Positions 8,361 to 16,164 of a stretch of DNA of 64,000 nucleotides are shown here, one piece after another. Position 1 is the stretch's first letter. Each line of letters starts with the position of its first letter. Below the pieces are notes generated by a model. It did not search any database. It was not told the origin of the DNA and saw nothing but the letters and a program-made list of their open reading frames with translations. The position numbers and the translations under genes were made by a program. The DNA comes from Sediminibacterium sp. UBA657. Its GTDB lineage: Bacteria; Bacteroidota; Bacteroidia; Chitinophagales; Chitinophagaceae. Location: positions 5,337 through 69,336 of the forward strand of contig DBOB01000002.1 of NCBI GenBank assembly GCA_002299885.1, in the 5' to 3' direction.

Positions 8361-9170
8361 CTAGATTAAGTCAACACTTAAGGCATGTTCAATGGTTGGT
8401 GCATGCTCAAAATGATGTTTTGGAAAGATGCCAAATAAAGAACTTCCTGAACCACTCATGCTGGCATAAATGGCACCTAGTTGATAGAGTTGTTCTTTAA
8501 TAGCAATTAGGGTAGGCTCGGCTTTAAATACAGGGGCTTCAAAATCATTGATCAATAAAGCCTTCCATTCTGAAATTGGTTTTTGAATGATGGATAGAAT
8601 GCTTTCTGATTTTGTATTTGGATTCAATTGTTGAAATGCCCAGGCAGTAGAAATATGTTTACCAGGGTGCACTAACAAAAATTGATAGTTTGTAAGATCT
8701 AATTCAATAGGAGTTAAAACTTCACCTCTTCCTGTAGCATGACATGCTTTATTGTAAACAAAAAATGGGCAATCGCTTCCAAGTTGACTTGCGTAATCAA
8801 TTAATTGTTGATCATTCAAGCCCAATGAAAACTGTTGGTTTAAAATAAGCAAAGTGGACGTGCCATCGCTTGAGCCACCACCCAAGCCTGCACCCATTGG
8901 AATATTTTTTTGGAGATGCATTTTTACTGCTGGAAGATTAGGGAAATCTTTTTTAAGCAAATGATAGGCTTTCAAACAAAGATTTTGAACTGGGTCTCCT
9001 GGAACAGCAATGCCAGTTTGCGTTAATGATAAATTGTCGGAAGGTAAAATTTCTAAAGCATCTGAAACTGCAATGGGATAGAATACGGTTTCAAGTTCAT
9101 GGTAGCCATCTGCTCTTTTTGCAAGGATAGAAAGACCAAGGTTAATTTTGCAGTTGGGAAATTGAATCAT
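8361..9170 (-). CDS. ispE: 4-diphosphocytidyl-2-C-methyl-D-erythritol kinase
   Basis: GHMP-family kinase of the non-mevalonate (MEP) isoprenoid pathway, phosphorylating CDP-methylerythritol. The N-terminal block CKINLGLSILAKRADGYHEL and the glycine-rich ATP loop PMGAGLGGGSSDG (about residue 92) are diagnostic, and the C-terminal SMSGSGSSLFGIF block is also present. The reading frame extends upstream to 9221, but the ATG at 9170 aligns with the family and follows the stop of the upstream gene by one base (TAG-G-ATG). Translational coupling with the bifunctional nuclease gene is therefore likely. The protein is 269 residues, slightly shorter than the 283 of E. coli. Confidence 0.94.
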   Translation of the reverse strand: MIQFPNCKINLGLSILAKRADGYHELETVFYPIAVSDALEILPSDNLSLTQTGIAVPGDPVQNLCLKAYHLLKKDFPNLPAVKMHLQKNIPMGAGLGGGSSDGTSTLLILNQQFSLGLNDQQLIDYASQLGSDCPFFVYNKACHATGRGEVLTPIELDLTNYQFLLVHPGKHISTAWAFQQLNPNTKSESILSIIQKPISEWKALLINDFEAPVFKAEPTLIAIKEQLYQLGAIYASMSGSGSSLFGIFPKHHFEHAPTIEHALSVDLI

Positions 9171-9171
9171 C

Positions 9172-9762
9172 CTAAGGCTGCTTTGGTTCACTGCGTTTAT
9201 TGATTTCGTCTCTGATATCAATGGCGCGTATATAATCTTCTTGTTCTAAAACTTCACTAAGTAATTGGTTCAATTCTGCCAATGAAAGTTTAGCTAAATC
9301 ACTTCGATCAGTGGTTTTAGTAATTGTAGCAGGCATATCAACTTTATCTGACTTTTCGTTGGTCAATCCAGCTTGATCCAGGATATGTTCATACACATAA
9401 ACAGGACATCCAAAACGAACAGCCAAAGCCAAGGCGTCGCTTGTTCTACTATCAATTTCGATTGTATCGTTTGAATTGAAACAAACCAATTTTGAATAGA
9501 AAATACCTTCTTGTAAATCACAGATATACACTTCTTGTAATTGAAGGTTAAATGCGGTCATGAAATTTTTCATCAAATCATGTGTCAGGGGTCTAGAAGG
9601 GTGCATGTTTTCCAATGCAACTGCAATTGCCTGCGCTTCGAATCCGCCAATTACAATAGGTAAACGTCTCAGCCCATTCACTTCTCCTAAAATAACCGCA
9701 TAGGAATTCGATTGGGTGATACTATGTGATAGGGCTACAATTTCTAGTTCAATTTTTTGCAT
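9172..9762 (-). CDS. Bifunctional nuclease (DUF151) family protein with UVR motif
   Basis: A 196-residue protein with an N-terminal BFN/DUF151 domain (about 1-135; LPIVIGGFEAQAIA, RPLTHDLM and SRTSDALALAVRFGCPVYV) and a C-terminal UvrB/UvrC-type helical hairpin (about 158-190; LNQLLSEVLEQEDYIRAIDI). The family is named for reported plant DNase/RNase activity; in bacteria its role is poorly known. The domain pairing is widespread in Bacteroidota. It is the first gene of a four-gene minus-strand run with ispE, plsC and priA, and a TAnnTTTG box lies 17-24 bases upstream. Confidence 0.88.
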   Translation of the reverse strand: MQKIELEIVALSHSITQSNSYAVILGEVNGLRRLPIVIGGFEAQAIAVALENMHPSRPLTHDLMKNFMTAFNLQLQEVYICDLQEGIFYSKLVCFNSNDTIEIDSRTSDALALAVRFGCPVYVYEHILDQAGLTNEKSDKVDMPATITKTTDRSDLAKLSLAELNQLLSEVLEQEDYIRAIDIRDEINKRSEPKQP

Positions 9763-9778
9763 AAGATAATTTGCCTTA

Positions 9779-9786
9779 CAAAGTTA
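9779..9786 (-). promoter_or_regulatory. TAnnTTTG promoter box for the nuclease-ispE-plsC-priA run
   Basis: Minus-strand TAACTTTG, 17 bases upstream of the ATG at 9762. No clear TTTG lies 19-21 bases further up, so only the proximal box is supported. Confidence 0.45.
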
Positions 9787-9809
9787 AATCAAAAAAGCAT
9801 TGATTTGAA

Positions 9810-10766
9810 TTAGGCCTTTGATTTTTGTATGGCAGCTGTAAGGGCTGGTAAGACTTCAAATGCGTCCCCAACAATACCATAATCAGCAGCTTTAAAGAAA
9901 GGTGCTTCTGGATCTTTATTGATGACCACAATGGTCTTACTTCTGTTCACCCCAGCAAGATGCTGGATGGCCCCAGAAATACCTACAGCGATATATAAAT
10001 TGGGTGCCACTTGAACCCCTGTTTGACCCACATGCTCATGGTGTGGTCTCCAATCTGAATCAGATACTGGGCGACTACAAGCTGTTGCTGCGCCTAATAC
10101 TTTAGCAAGATCTTCAATAATACCCCAGTTTTCTGGTCCTTTTAATCCACGTCCACCACTCACTACTAGATTCGCTTCGGTTAATGGAATTTCACCTTCT
10201 ACTTTATGAGTTGCAGTGACTTTAATAGATGCTGCAGGAATTGTGATAGATAAAGCTTCTACAGCGCAACTGCCTTCTTGTGTATGCACACCGAAACAAT
10301 TTTGGTTGATAGAGATTACTTTAACTGGTGTATCGATATTGATTTGTGCAAATGCTTTTCCAGAAAAAACAGTTTTAGTTACTGTGAATCCATTGCTTGT
10401 ATCAGGTAAGCTATTCGCGCCAGTCACAATACCTGCATGTAATTTTACAGCTACAGCTGGAGCAATTGCTTTTCCATTTAAGTTATGGGCAAAAACAAGT
10501 ACGGATGCATTAGCGGCTTTTGCAGCTTCAGTCAATACTTGTGTGAAAACTTTTGCATCAAAATGATTCAAGTTCGCATCAGCTACTTGATGTAATTTTT
10601 GTAAGCCATATTTTCCTAGGCCTGCCAAATCATCTGTCACTGTTCCAAGTAGGATACCTTCTGCTGATACGCCTAATTGCTTTGCAAGGGCAGCACCATA
10701 AGAAATAGCTTCTAGAGAAGATTTTTTAATTTGTTGGTCTGCTTGATCAATATATATAAGTACCAT
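9810..10766 (-). CDS. etfA: Electron transfer flavoprotein alpha subunit
   Basis: FAD-binding subunit of the ETF heterodimer, which accepts electrons from acyl-CoA and related dehydrogenases and passes them to the quinone pool. The N-terminal domain is Rossmann-like. The C-terminal FAD domain is recognisable by VVSGGRGLKGPENW, ACSRPVSDSDW, GQTGVQVAPNLYIA, GISGAIQHLAGV and INKDPEAPFFKAADYGIVGD. The length, 318 residues, is normal. It starts 20 bases after etfB, the usual order and spacing. The quinone acceptor is probably menaquinone, since mqnA is present in the window. Confidence 0.96.
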   Translation of the reverse strand: MVLIYIDQADQQIKKSSLEAISYGAALAKQLGVSAEGILLGTVTDDLAGLGKYGLQKLHQVADANLNHFDAKVFTQVLTEAAKAANASVLVFAHNLNGKAIAPAVAVKLHAGIVTGANSLPDTSNGFTVTKTVFSGKAFAQINIDTPVKVISINQNCFGVHTQEGSCAVEALSITIPAASIKVTATHKVEGEIPLTEANLVVSGGRGLKGPENWGIIEDLAKVLGAATACSRPVSDSDWRPHHEHVGQTGVQVAPNLYIAVGISGAIQHLAGVNRSKTIVVINKDPEAPFFKAADYGIVGDAFEVLPALTAAIQKSKA

Positions 10767-10786
10767 TTTTTTTCGATTTGAATTGT

Positions 10787-11530
10787 TTAGAATGCTTTTG
10801 CTTCTTCTTTTAATAATCTTACTAGTTCTTCCACATTGTCTGCTGCAACTAATTTTACGCCAGATTTTGCAGGAGGTAAATCATAATTTTTAATAGAGGT
10901 GGTTGCTTGAACAGCGATTGGTTCAACCACTTTCAATGGTTTTGTTCTTGCTGCCATGATACCGCGCATATTTGGAATTCTTTGTTCTGCCATGCCTTTT
11001 TGACAACTAACAATTGCAGGAAGGGTAACTTCGCAGGTTTCTTCTCCACCTTCGATTTCTCTTTTTACACTAGCAGTGTTGCCGTTTAATGTCATTTGAT
11101 TGGCAAGTGAAACATAAGGTAAATCTAAAAGGCCAGACAACATGGAGCCGATACAAGCACTGTTGTAGTCAATGGTTTCTTTACCAGTTAATATTAAATC
11201 ATACGCACCTTCTTTTGCAATTGCAGCAATTTGACTTGCCACTACAAAAGAATCATTGCTTTGTATATTTATACGGATGGCTTCGTCTCCACCTAAAGCC
11301 AATGCTTTTCTGATGATTGGTTCTGCATCTGCTTCGCCCACCGTAACAAGGTGAATGGTAACAGCAGGATCTTGCTCTTTCATTTCGATCGCTCTAACTA
11401 AGGCATACCATTCATCATATGGATTGATGATCCATTGTACGCCGTTTTCATCGAACTTTGTATTACCTTCGGTGAAGGCAATTTTAGATGTGGTGTCTGG
11501 TGTTTTGCTGATGCAAACTAATAACTTCAT
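10787..11530 (-). CDS. etfB: Electron transfer flavoprotein beta subunit
   Basis: Partner of EtfA; binds AMP and forms the interface for dehydrogenases. The start MKLLVCISKTPDT, the NPYDEWYALVRAIEMKE block, LTGKETIDYNS and the LPAIVSCQKGMAEQRIPNMRGIMAARTK region (the ETF beta signature) are present. The length is 247 residues. A TATATTTG box lies 36-43 bases before the ATG. This gene leads the etfBA pair and is divergent from a TPR gene. Confidence 0.95.
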   Translation of the reverse strand: MKLLVCISKTPDTTSKIAFTEGNTKFDENGVQWIINPYDEWYALVRAIEMKEQDPAVTIHLVTVGEADAEPIIRKALALGGDEAIRINIQSNDSFVVASQIAAIAKEGAYDLILTGKETIDYNSACIGSMLSGLLDLPYVSLANQMTLNGNTASVKREIEGGEETCEVTLPAIVSCQKGMAEQRIPNMRGIMAARTKPLKVVEPIAVQATTSIKNYDLPPAKSGVKLVAADNVEELVRLLKEEAKAF

Positions 11531-11565
11531 AGTCTAATACTTTTTGGTTGTTTATGCAACTAATG

Positions 11566-11596
11566 CAAATATAAGACAAGATGCAACGAATTGAAA
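11566..11596 (-). promoter_or_regulatory. Promoter for etfBA
   Basis: On the minus strand, TTTC at 11596-11593, a 19-base gap and TATATTTG at 11573-11566, against the Bacteroidota consensus TTTG-N19-TAnnTTTG. The upstream box lies inside the start of the divergent TPR gene. Confidence 0.6.
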
Positions 11597-11892
11597 GAAT
11601 TATTGAATTTTTAAATCAACAACCTAAGGATAACTTTTTAAGACATGCTTTGGCTTTGGAGTATATCAAAATAGGGGACTTGCAAAAGGCAAAAGCCTTG
11701 TTTACTGAAATCTTGACGGAGTCACCGGATTATGTGGGTTCCTACTACCATTTAGCAAAATGTTTAGAGGCGCTTTCTGAAAAGGAGGCAGCCATTGAAT
11801 GGTATGAAAAAGGGATGGCAGCTTGTAAATTAGCTAAGGATGACCATGCTCACAGAGAATTATTGGCAGCTTACGAAGACCTTGTTTATTAG
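11581..11892 (+). CDS. Small tetratricopeptide-repeat protein
   Basis: A 103-residue cytoplasmic protein made of about two and a half TPR units (ALEYIKIGDLQKAKALFTEI, then SYYHLAKCLEALSEKEAAIE, each with the A/G/Y/A pattern). The usual role is protein-protein binding; no partner is evident. There is no signal peptide. It is divergent from etfB with only 50 bases between starts, and an imperfect hairpin follows the stop. Short TPR proteins of this type recur in Bacteroidota, but I cannot assign a function. Confidence 0.8.
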   Translation: MQRIERIIEFLNQQPKDNFLRHALALEYIKIGDLQKAKALFTEILTESPDYVGSYYHLAKCLEALSEKEAAIEWYEKGMAACKLAKDDHAHRELLAAYEDLVY

Positions 11893-11893
11893 T

Positions 11894-11938
11894 CTTGTTG
11901 ATTGATTTGATTCATTATAGTCGTCAAATTAAACAAGT
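11894..11938 (+). terminator. Imperfect hairpin between convergent genes
   Basis: CTTGTT-gat-TGATTTGA pairs with TCAAATTA-AACAAG, with one G-U pair and a 3-base bulge. Only a weak U-rich tail follows. It could serve either convergent gene. Confidence 0.35.
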
Positions 11939-11964
11939 AATACTTTTCAACTTCAATATCAATT

Positions 11965-12531
11965 TTACAAATCTAACCTTTGACTTAATTTCTGGTCAAT
12001 GAATTGGAAAAAATGTTCAGGCTTGTAGGTGCGCCATGCACTAATCTCCATTAGCTCAATGTATCGGTTTAATTTTCGCAATAGAAAATCATGTTGGGCA
12101 GCCGGATTGAAATTGACCAATATGGCCCATCCATCTTCGTCGGATAATTCTTCATACAACTCTTCGTAATAATCTTTATCCCCACTATGAAAATTGAATA
12201 CATTTTCTGCAATCAAAATAAATTTAATAATACCCTCTGCCATTAATTTATCCAGCACTTCTCGTTTCAATTCCATGATATCATTTTCAATCGTATCATT
12301 CCATTCACCTATGAGTTCTATAATGGCAAATTTTGCATCATAGTCTGTGTATAAAATTTTCAAGTACAATGTTTTACTTCCAAATTCATCCCATTGCGGA
12401 TGGATATAATAATTATACACCGTTTGTGAAAACTCAAATTCACTATAAGTCCTGCCAAAAAAAATAGACTTAGGATCTGCTTCTGCAGTATATAAATGTC
12501 GCCAATGATAATAAGGCTCTATATCGTGCAT
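11965..12531 (-). CDS. Conserved hypothetical protein, 188 aa
   Basis: I do not recognise a named domain. The protein is acidic and aromatic-rich (HWRHLYTAEADP near the start, a FSQTVYNYYIHPQWDEFGS stretch, then LYLKILYTDYDAKFAIIELIGEW) and ends in a basic amphipathic helix. There is no signal peptide, membrane span or obvious catalytic motif. It starts 6 bases after the stop of the N-acetylglucosamine kinase-like gene, so it is almost certainly its operon partner. The coding pattern, with a start codon and continuous frame of normal composition, makes it a real gene. A structural comparison would be the best route to a function. Confidence 0.75.
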   Translation of the reverse strand: MHDIEPYYHWRHLYTAEADPKSIFFGRTYSEFEFSQTVYNYYIHPQWDEFGSKTLYLKILYTDYDAKFAIIELIGEWNDTIENDIMELKREVLDKLMAEGIIKFILIAENVFNFHSGDKDYYEELYEELSDEDGWAILVNFNPAAQHDFLLRKLNRYIELMEISAWRTYKPEHFFQFIDQKLSQRLDL

Positions 12532-12537
12532 CTGAAC

Positions 12538-13386
12538 CTAGTTTTTGCTATGGTATTCAATCAATCCAACCATTGGAGATTTGACAATTTTGCCTAATTC
12601 AATTTCATAGCCTTCGGCCAATTGTTTTAAGACATCTTTAAAGCCATAAGCTACGCTACCTACAAAATGAATAGGGTGTAACCAAGACTCATTTAATTTA
12701 TTTAGATGGGTAAAAAAGAAATCGTTCAAGCCATCTTCAATGATATTTTCAATCATATAATGTCCTCTGTTTTCTACCAAGAAATCTGTAAAGCTTGCAA
12801 TATAACTATTTGGAGTAGGTTCTTTATATACTTTATTTAAAATAGCAGCACGATCCAAGTGGTATTTCTTATCAAACATGTTCATCAACTCTTCGTCAAA
12901 TGTATTGTATAAAAAGTACTGTAACACTTTTTTACCTAAATAAGCACCGCTTCCCTCGTCGCCCAACACATAACCCAAACCTGGACTGTTTTTAGTGATT
13001 TTTTTGCCATTGTAAAATCCTGCATTGGATCCTGTACCTAAAATACAAACCACTCCTTTTTTATCCTGACAAGCAGCTCTAGCAATGGCCATTAAATCGG
13101 TTTGGATATCTAATTTTGCATTCTTGAAAACGGCTTTTAATGCCTTTTTTAAAATGATTACATTGTCTGGATTGCTAAGCCCCGTTCCATAAAAGTAGAC
13201 TGCATCTACTTTGTTTAAATCTACTTTTTTCTGGAATGACTTTTCTACAATTTGTACAATATCTGAAAGACTTAAAAAGTAGGGGCTAATGCCAGTAGTT
13301 TTAATGGTTTGTCGCTTGCCATTTTGTACTAAGGTCCATTGGCATTTTGTGGCACCGCTATCTGCTATTAAATAAGTCTTTTTCAT
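12538..13386 (-). CDS. N-acetylglucosamine kinase-like BadF/BadG-family ATPase
   Basis: A 282-residue sugar-kinase-fold (ASKHA) protein. The phosphate-1 loop is LIADSGATKCQWTLV at the N-terminus; GTGSNAGFYNGKK and GDEGSGAYLGKK form the adenosine and phosphate-2 regions. It matches the family of eukaryotic NAGK and bacterial BadF-like kinases that phosphorylate amino sugars, most likely GlcNAc released from peptidoglycan or chitin, which would complement the GH20 hexosaminidase at 41488. The frame is open upstream to 13461, but the ATG at 13386 (MKKTYLIADSG) matches the family; the longer form would overlap the divergent protease start. The substrate is inferred. Confidence 0.85.
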   Translation of the reverse strand: MKKTYLIADSGATKCQWTLVQNGKRQTIKTTGISPYFLSLSDIVQIVEKSFQKKVDLNKVDAVYFYGTGLSNPDNVIILKKALKAVFKNAKLDIQTDLMAIARAACQDKKGVVCILGTGSNAGFYNGKKITKNSPGLGYVLGDEGSGAYLGKKVLQYFLYNTFDEELMNMFDKKYHLDRAAILNKVYKEPTPNSYIASFTDFLVENRGHYMIENIIEDGLNDFFFTHLNKLNESWLHPIHFVGSVAYGFKDVLKQLAEGYEIELGKIVKSPMVGLIEYHSKN

Positions 13387-13434
13387 AGTAGTTGAACTAA
13401 GACATGAAATTAGCCATTTCATTTTGAATTGATG

Positions 13435-13442
13435 TAAATTTG
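13435..13442 (+). promoter_or_regulatory. TAnnTTTG promoter box for the S41 protease gene
   Basis: TAAATTTG, 17 bases upstream of the ATG at 13460. It lies in the 73-base divergent gap with the kinase gene, which supports the shorter kinase start at 13386. Confidence 0.5.
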
Positions 13443-13459
13443 CCAAGAATTCATATAAC

Positions 13460-15046
13460 ATGCAACAAAATCAACCTCGATCGACCCAAACAAGTTGGGT
13501 GACCCCAATTCTCTATGCAGTTGTACTTTTATTAGGTATTGGAATAGGGATTTTTTTAAAAGGAAGTTTCTCAATAGGATTCCCTTCATCTGATTCAAAT
13601 TCTGCAATGGATGAGATCATTGAATTGGTGAAATCAAAATATGTAGAACAAGTTAATACGGACAGCACTCAAACTAAATTAGCCGATTTTTATTTAGGAC
13701 AATTAGATCCCCATTCTTTGTATATCCCACCTGCAGATTTATTGGAGGCCAATGAACAATTGCAACCGAATTATAAAGGCATAGGTATAGAATTTCAACA
13801 ATTCAGGGACAGCGTTTTTGTAGCATATGTTTTACCTGGTGGACCAGCTGCGAAGGTCGGACTAAAAACTGGAGATATTTTATTGACAGTGGATGATACA
13901 GTTAAATTATCAGGTAATAAATTAGATGGGGAAGCGGTCAAGCGAAAAATAAAAGGACCGGCCGATGAAAATTTAAAATTAGTGGTATTACGTAATCAAC
14001 AAAAATTAACTTTTAATTTAACTAGAGCATCTGTTCCTGTTTCGCCAATTGATGCTGCTTATATGGTGAGCGATACTATTGGGTATATTAAAATCGACAA
14101 ATTTGCGGATAGGACTTATGAAGCATTCATGCAAGCATTGGAGCCTTTATTAAAAAAAGGGATGAAGTCGCTAGTGATTGATTTGAGAGGGAATGGGGGC
14201 GGATTATTGTCTGAAGCCGTTGGGATTGCAGATGAGTTATTGGCTGGGAATAAATTAATTGTTTATACAGAAGGCTTACATGCGCCAAGGGTAAATTATT
14301 ATAGCAAAAGAGAAGGTTTATTTGAGACAGGGGATATTACTATTTTGATGGATGAAACCTCCGCATCTGCAAGCGAAGTATTAGCAGGTGCCTTGCAAGA
14401 TTGGGATAGAGCAAAAGTAGTTGGAAGAAGGTCTTATGGCAAAGGATTGGTGCAACAACAATTTAGATTATCCAATGGTGGGGCATTAAGGTTGACAACT
14501 GCAAAATACTTTACACCATTAGGGCGTAATATTCAACGTCCTTATCAAAATGGCAAGATGGCATATGAGCATGACTTTCTTGAACGCATGGTGCAATCCA
14601 ATGAAGGTAATATAGATACTGCATCTATTGGTAAGGCGTATAAAACGCCAAAAGGCAATACGGTGTATGGTGGCGGGGGTATTATTCCGAATCAATGGTT
14701 GCCAACCAATGCATTGTATGCAGACTCAAATTATGCCAATTTATATGTTCAAGGCTACATGAATGAATTTGTGTTACAATATTATCTTATAGCACAAAAG
14801 AGCATCAATCAATATCCATCTGTTCAAGCATTTGTGGCTGGTTATGCAAAGCAAGATCTAACAAAGTCAATGGATCAATACTTACGAAAGACAAAACAAA
14901 AAGGATTGCCTGCAACAATGTTGCAAAATCCGCTTTTGCATCAACAATTGGTAGCCTATTTAGCACGTTGTAAATGGCATAAGCAGGGTTATTATGAAGC
15001 CATTAATTTAATGGATAATAATTTTAATTCTGCATTAAAAAACTAA
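13460..15046 (+). CDS. C-terminal processing peptidase, S41 family
   Basis: A 528-residue membrane-anchored serine protease acting in the periplasm. There is one N-terminal transmembrane segment (about 15-37), a PDZ domain (about 95-180; YKGIGIEFQQ and VLPGGPAAKVGLKTGD), then the S41 core (about 185-360). The core has SLVIDLRGNGGGLLSEAV, the catalytic Ser in ETSASASEVLAGALQD (about residue 302) and the Lys in RRSYGKGLVQQ (about residue 327), i.e. a Ser-Lys dyad. A C-terminal extension of about 130 residues follows. Members trim lipoproteins, murein hydrolases or other envelope proteins; the substrate here is not evident. It is divergent from the kinase gene and convergent with a glycosyltransferase. 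Confidence 0.92.
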   Translation: MQQNQPRSTQTSWVTPILYAVVLLLGIGIGIFLKGSFSIGFPSSDSNSAMDEIIELVKSKYVEQVNTDSTQTKLADFYLGQLDPHSLYIPPADLLEANEQLQPNYKGIGIEFQQFRDSVFVAYVLPGGPAAKVGLKTGDILLTVDDTVKLSGNKLDGEAVKRKIKGPADENLKLVVLRNQQKLTFNLTRASVPVSPIDAAYMVSDTIGYIKIDKFADRTYEAFMQALEPLLKKGMKSLVIDLRGNGGGLLSEAVGIADELLAGNKLIVYTEGLHAPRVNYYSKREGLFETGDITILMDETSASASEVLAGALQDWDRAKVVGRRSYGKGLVQQQFRLSNGGALRLTTAKYFTPLGRNIQRPYQNGKMAYEHDFLERMVQSNEGNIDTASIGKAYKTPKGNTVYGGGGIIPNQWLPTNALYADSNYANLYVQGYMNEFVLQYYLIAQKSINQYPSVQAFVAGYAKQDLTKSMDQYLRKTKQKGLPATMLQNPLLHQQLVAYLARCKWHKQGYYEAINLMDNNFNSALKN

Positions 15047-15063
15047 GTAGTAAATTAATTTGC

Positions 15064-16050
15064 TTAGGGTAAAAAAGGAAGAAATTTTTCTGTTTGGATC
15101 GTCGTTAATGTGGGCGCTATTTTATTTAATTGCTGACCATTCATAACCATTTCATATTTTGATAAATATGCATTTGTCATTTGAGTGCTTGTGAAATTTT
15201 CCATCACATACTCGTGACAAATTTTTGGATCAAATTGATTTGCATTTTGAACGGCATCCACAAGTGCACTTAATGAATTACTTGTTACACCTACATTTGG
15301 TTGAATGATTTCTTTTAAGGAGCCATAGGGTGTGCCAAAGACAGGGCATCCAAAGTAAAGACTCTCCACAATAGATAATCCAAATGGCTCATTCCAAAGT
15401 ACAGGGAAAATCAAGCCTTTTGAACCTTTAAGTAAATTATTTTTTTCTGCGCCTCCAATCAATCCTTCAAATTTTATACGAGGATCAAAAGTGAGTCGTA
15501 TGCCTTGGTTAAAATTGAAACGTTTTCCTCCAATCACTCTAAATTTAATTTTCGATTGTTGTGCGATCTTAATAGCGCCTCTTAGATTTTTTACACGCCA
15601 TGCGCCATCCCCTAAAAAATGAAAATAGTTTCTTTTCTGATCAAGCCCTGGGTCTCCATAATCTGCTGGGTCAATGCCATTGTGCACATAAGAATCGCTG
15701 CCGTATCTGCTTGCATGATTCTTTGATACAAAAACTATATTCAAATCCAATGGATATTGGTCATTGTTATTGCCATGTAAGGTAAAAATATAGGGGATAT
15801 TTGGCTGCTCGTTCACCTTACAGTTTAAATGTACCAGATCCACCCCAGCAGGTATTTGTTGATTAAATGGTATCGAATGATTCAATGTATGCACGCCAGT
15901 CGCAAAATCACAATGGGAACCAGGACCAACCAAATAGGACACCTGATGCCCCCTTTTAACCAATTCCTTGCCTAACCACCAGATCACCCTTTCGGTTCCG
16001 CCATATTGCTTAACTGGGATATTGGTATTGTTAACGATTAGGATATGCAT
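15064..16050 (-). CDS. Glycosyltransferase, family 4 / GT-B type
   Basis: A 328-residue cytoplasmic glycosyltransferase. The N-terminal acceptor domain has YGGTERVIWWLGKELVKRGHQV (a GT4-type GGxER helix) and the C-terminal donor domain has the FPVLWNEPFGLSIVESLYFGCPV nucleotide-sugar block with the EPFGLSxxES motif (about residues 222-232). It is shorter than most GT4 enzymes (about 360-400), but both lobes appear complete. No neighbouring glycan genes point to its acceptor; the larger glycan cluster is 36 kb away. The BshA step of bacillithiol synthesis also uses a GT4 enzyme, but the BshA hallmarks are not visible here, so I do not assign that function. Confidence 0.85.
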   Translation of the reverse strand: MHILIVNNTNIPVKQYGGTERVIWWLGKELVKRGHQVSYLVGPGSHCDFATGVHTLNHSIPFNQQIPAGVDLVHLNCKVNEQPNIPYIFTLHGNNNDQYPLDLNIVFVSKNHASRYGSDSYVHNGIDPADYGDPGLDQKRNYFHFLGDGAWRVKNLRGAIKIAQQSKIKFRVIGGKRFNFNQGIRLTFDPRIKFEGLIGGAEKNNLLKGSKGLIFPVLWNEPFGLSIVESLYFGCPVFGTPYGSLKEIIQPNVGVTSNSLSALVDAVQNANQFDPKICHEYVMENFTSTQMTNAYLSKYEMVMNGQQLNKIAPTLTTIQTEKFLPFLP

Positions 16051-16118
16051 GCTCGAATTTACAATAAAAAAGAGGTAAAACTAAGCGAATACACATTGGT
16101 CATTTTTTTTATGATTGC

Positions 16119-16143
16119 TTTTGAAAAAGTCTTAACTTCAAAA
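16119..16143 (+). promoter_or_regulatory. Inverted repeat upstream of the BNR-protein gene
   Basis: TTTTGAA, an 11-base spacer, then TTCAAAA, ending 21 bases before the ATG at 16165. It could be a 5'UTR hairpin or an operator; nothing decides between them. Confidence 0.3.
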
Positions 16144-16164
16144 CCTTAATAAAAATTTGATTGC

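Noticed and set aside
15064..16050. Reading this glycosyltransferase as BshA, partner of BshC
   Set aside because: It has the general GT4 fold but I see no specific BshA features, and it is 18 kb from bshC with no shared context.
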